Origin: Parabacteroides sp. An277
GTDB lineage: Bacteria > Bacteroidota > Bacteroidia > Bacteroidales > Tannerellaceae
Direction of reading: 5' to 3'
DNA: 32,957 nucleotides
Assembly (NCBI RefSeq): GCF_002159645.1
Contig: NZ_NFJB01000034.1
Span: 1-32,957 of the forward strand
The notes under the pieces were generated by a model. The model searched no databases, was not told where the DNA came from, and saw nothing but the letters and a program-made list of their open reading frames with translations. Of the stretch, positions 32,914 through 32,957 are shown piece after piece. The translations under genes and the position numbers were made by a program. Every line of letters starts with the position of its first letter. The stretch's first letter is position 1.

Positions 32914-32957
32914 ATGGAAAACGATTATTTGAACATACTTGCCGGTATTGTACTCCC
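32914..32957 (+). CDS. Start of an unidentified gene, possibly an IS transposase N-terminal protein (partial)
   Basis: An ATG at 32914 opens a frame running off the window (MENDYLNILAGIVLP). The start resembles the N-terminal region proteins of ISAon1-type transposons as I remember them, and its place directly beside a truncated barrel gene would fit an insertion sequence. Fifteen residues are too few for a firm call. Confidence 0.3.
   Translation, partial: MENDYLNILAGIVL

Overview
The window looks like chromosome of a Bacteroidales gut commensal. I favour Parabacteroides or a close relative, but the genus is inferred. The grounds are a SusC/SusD glycan locus with its ECF sigma/FecR pair, repeated TAnnTTTG (-7) promoter boxes, little Shine-Dalgarno signal, an ArgF'-type N-acyl-ornithine carbamoyltransferase close to the B. 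fragilis enzyme, and a PorE-like TPR/beta-propeller/OmpA lipoprotein. No rRNA, tRNA or CRISPR array was found.

Layout. (1) 1 to about 3890 is one end of an integrative, probably mobilizable element: a hairpin-rich non-coding stretch that could hold oriT, then on the minus strand an SF3-type primase-helicase, a RhuM-like small protein and an IntDOT-class tyrosine recombinase. The gene order resembles the NBU family. The element interrupts a GH3 beta-glycosidase gene, of which only the 3' part remains (to 5887), followed by a small secreted protein. (2) 6470-7876 is a PurF-family amidophosphoribosyltransferase that lacks the catalytic N-terminal Cys. (3) 8000-19354 is a polysaccharide utilization locus: a 42-bp-period array of dyad sites, ECF sigma factor, FecR anti-sigma, SusC with an N-terminal STN domain, SusD, a 41-bp tandem hairpin repeat, a GH20 beta-hexosaminidase lipoprotein and a secreted FAD-dependent oxidoreductase. 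The expected logic is that the STN domain of the loaded transporter signals to FecR, which releases the sigma factor. (4) 19557-22855 is a tight unit of an XRE-cupin regulator, an acyl-CoA synthetase and ArgF'. (5) 22856-23578 is intergenic, with several strong inverted repeats and a possible small RNA, ahead of a class I fumarase. (6) 25310-30654 is a minus-strand cell-envelope operon: mtaB, a lipid A-type acyltransferase, a GT2 glycosyltransferase and the PorE-like lipoprotein. (7) 30708-32214 is a LuxR-type regulator divergent from a secreted DUF1349 protein, with a palindrome that supplies the -7 box of both promoters. (8) The right end holds an outer-membrane beta-barrel gene without its signal-peptide region, next to the start of a new reading frame that may belong to an insertion sequence.

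The most unusual items are the two short-period repeat arrays (42 bp upstream of the sigma factor, 41 bp inside the glycan operon), the Cys-less PurF, the split GH3 gene, the natural Ser at the ArgF' specificity position, the intergenic RNA candidate before fumarase and the shared palindromic promoter. I did not find a clear new defence or biosynthetic system.
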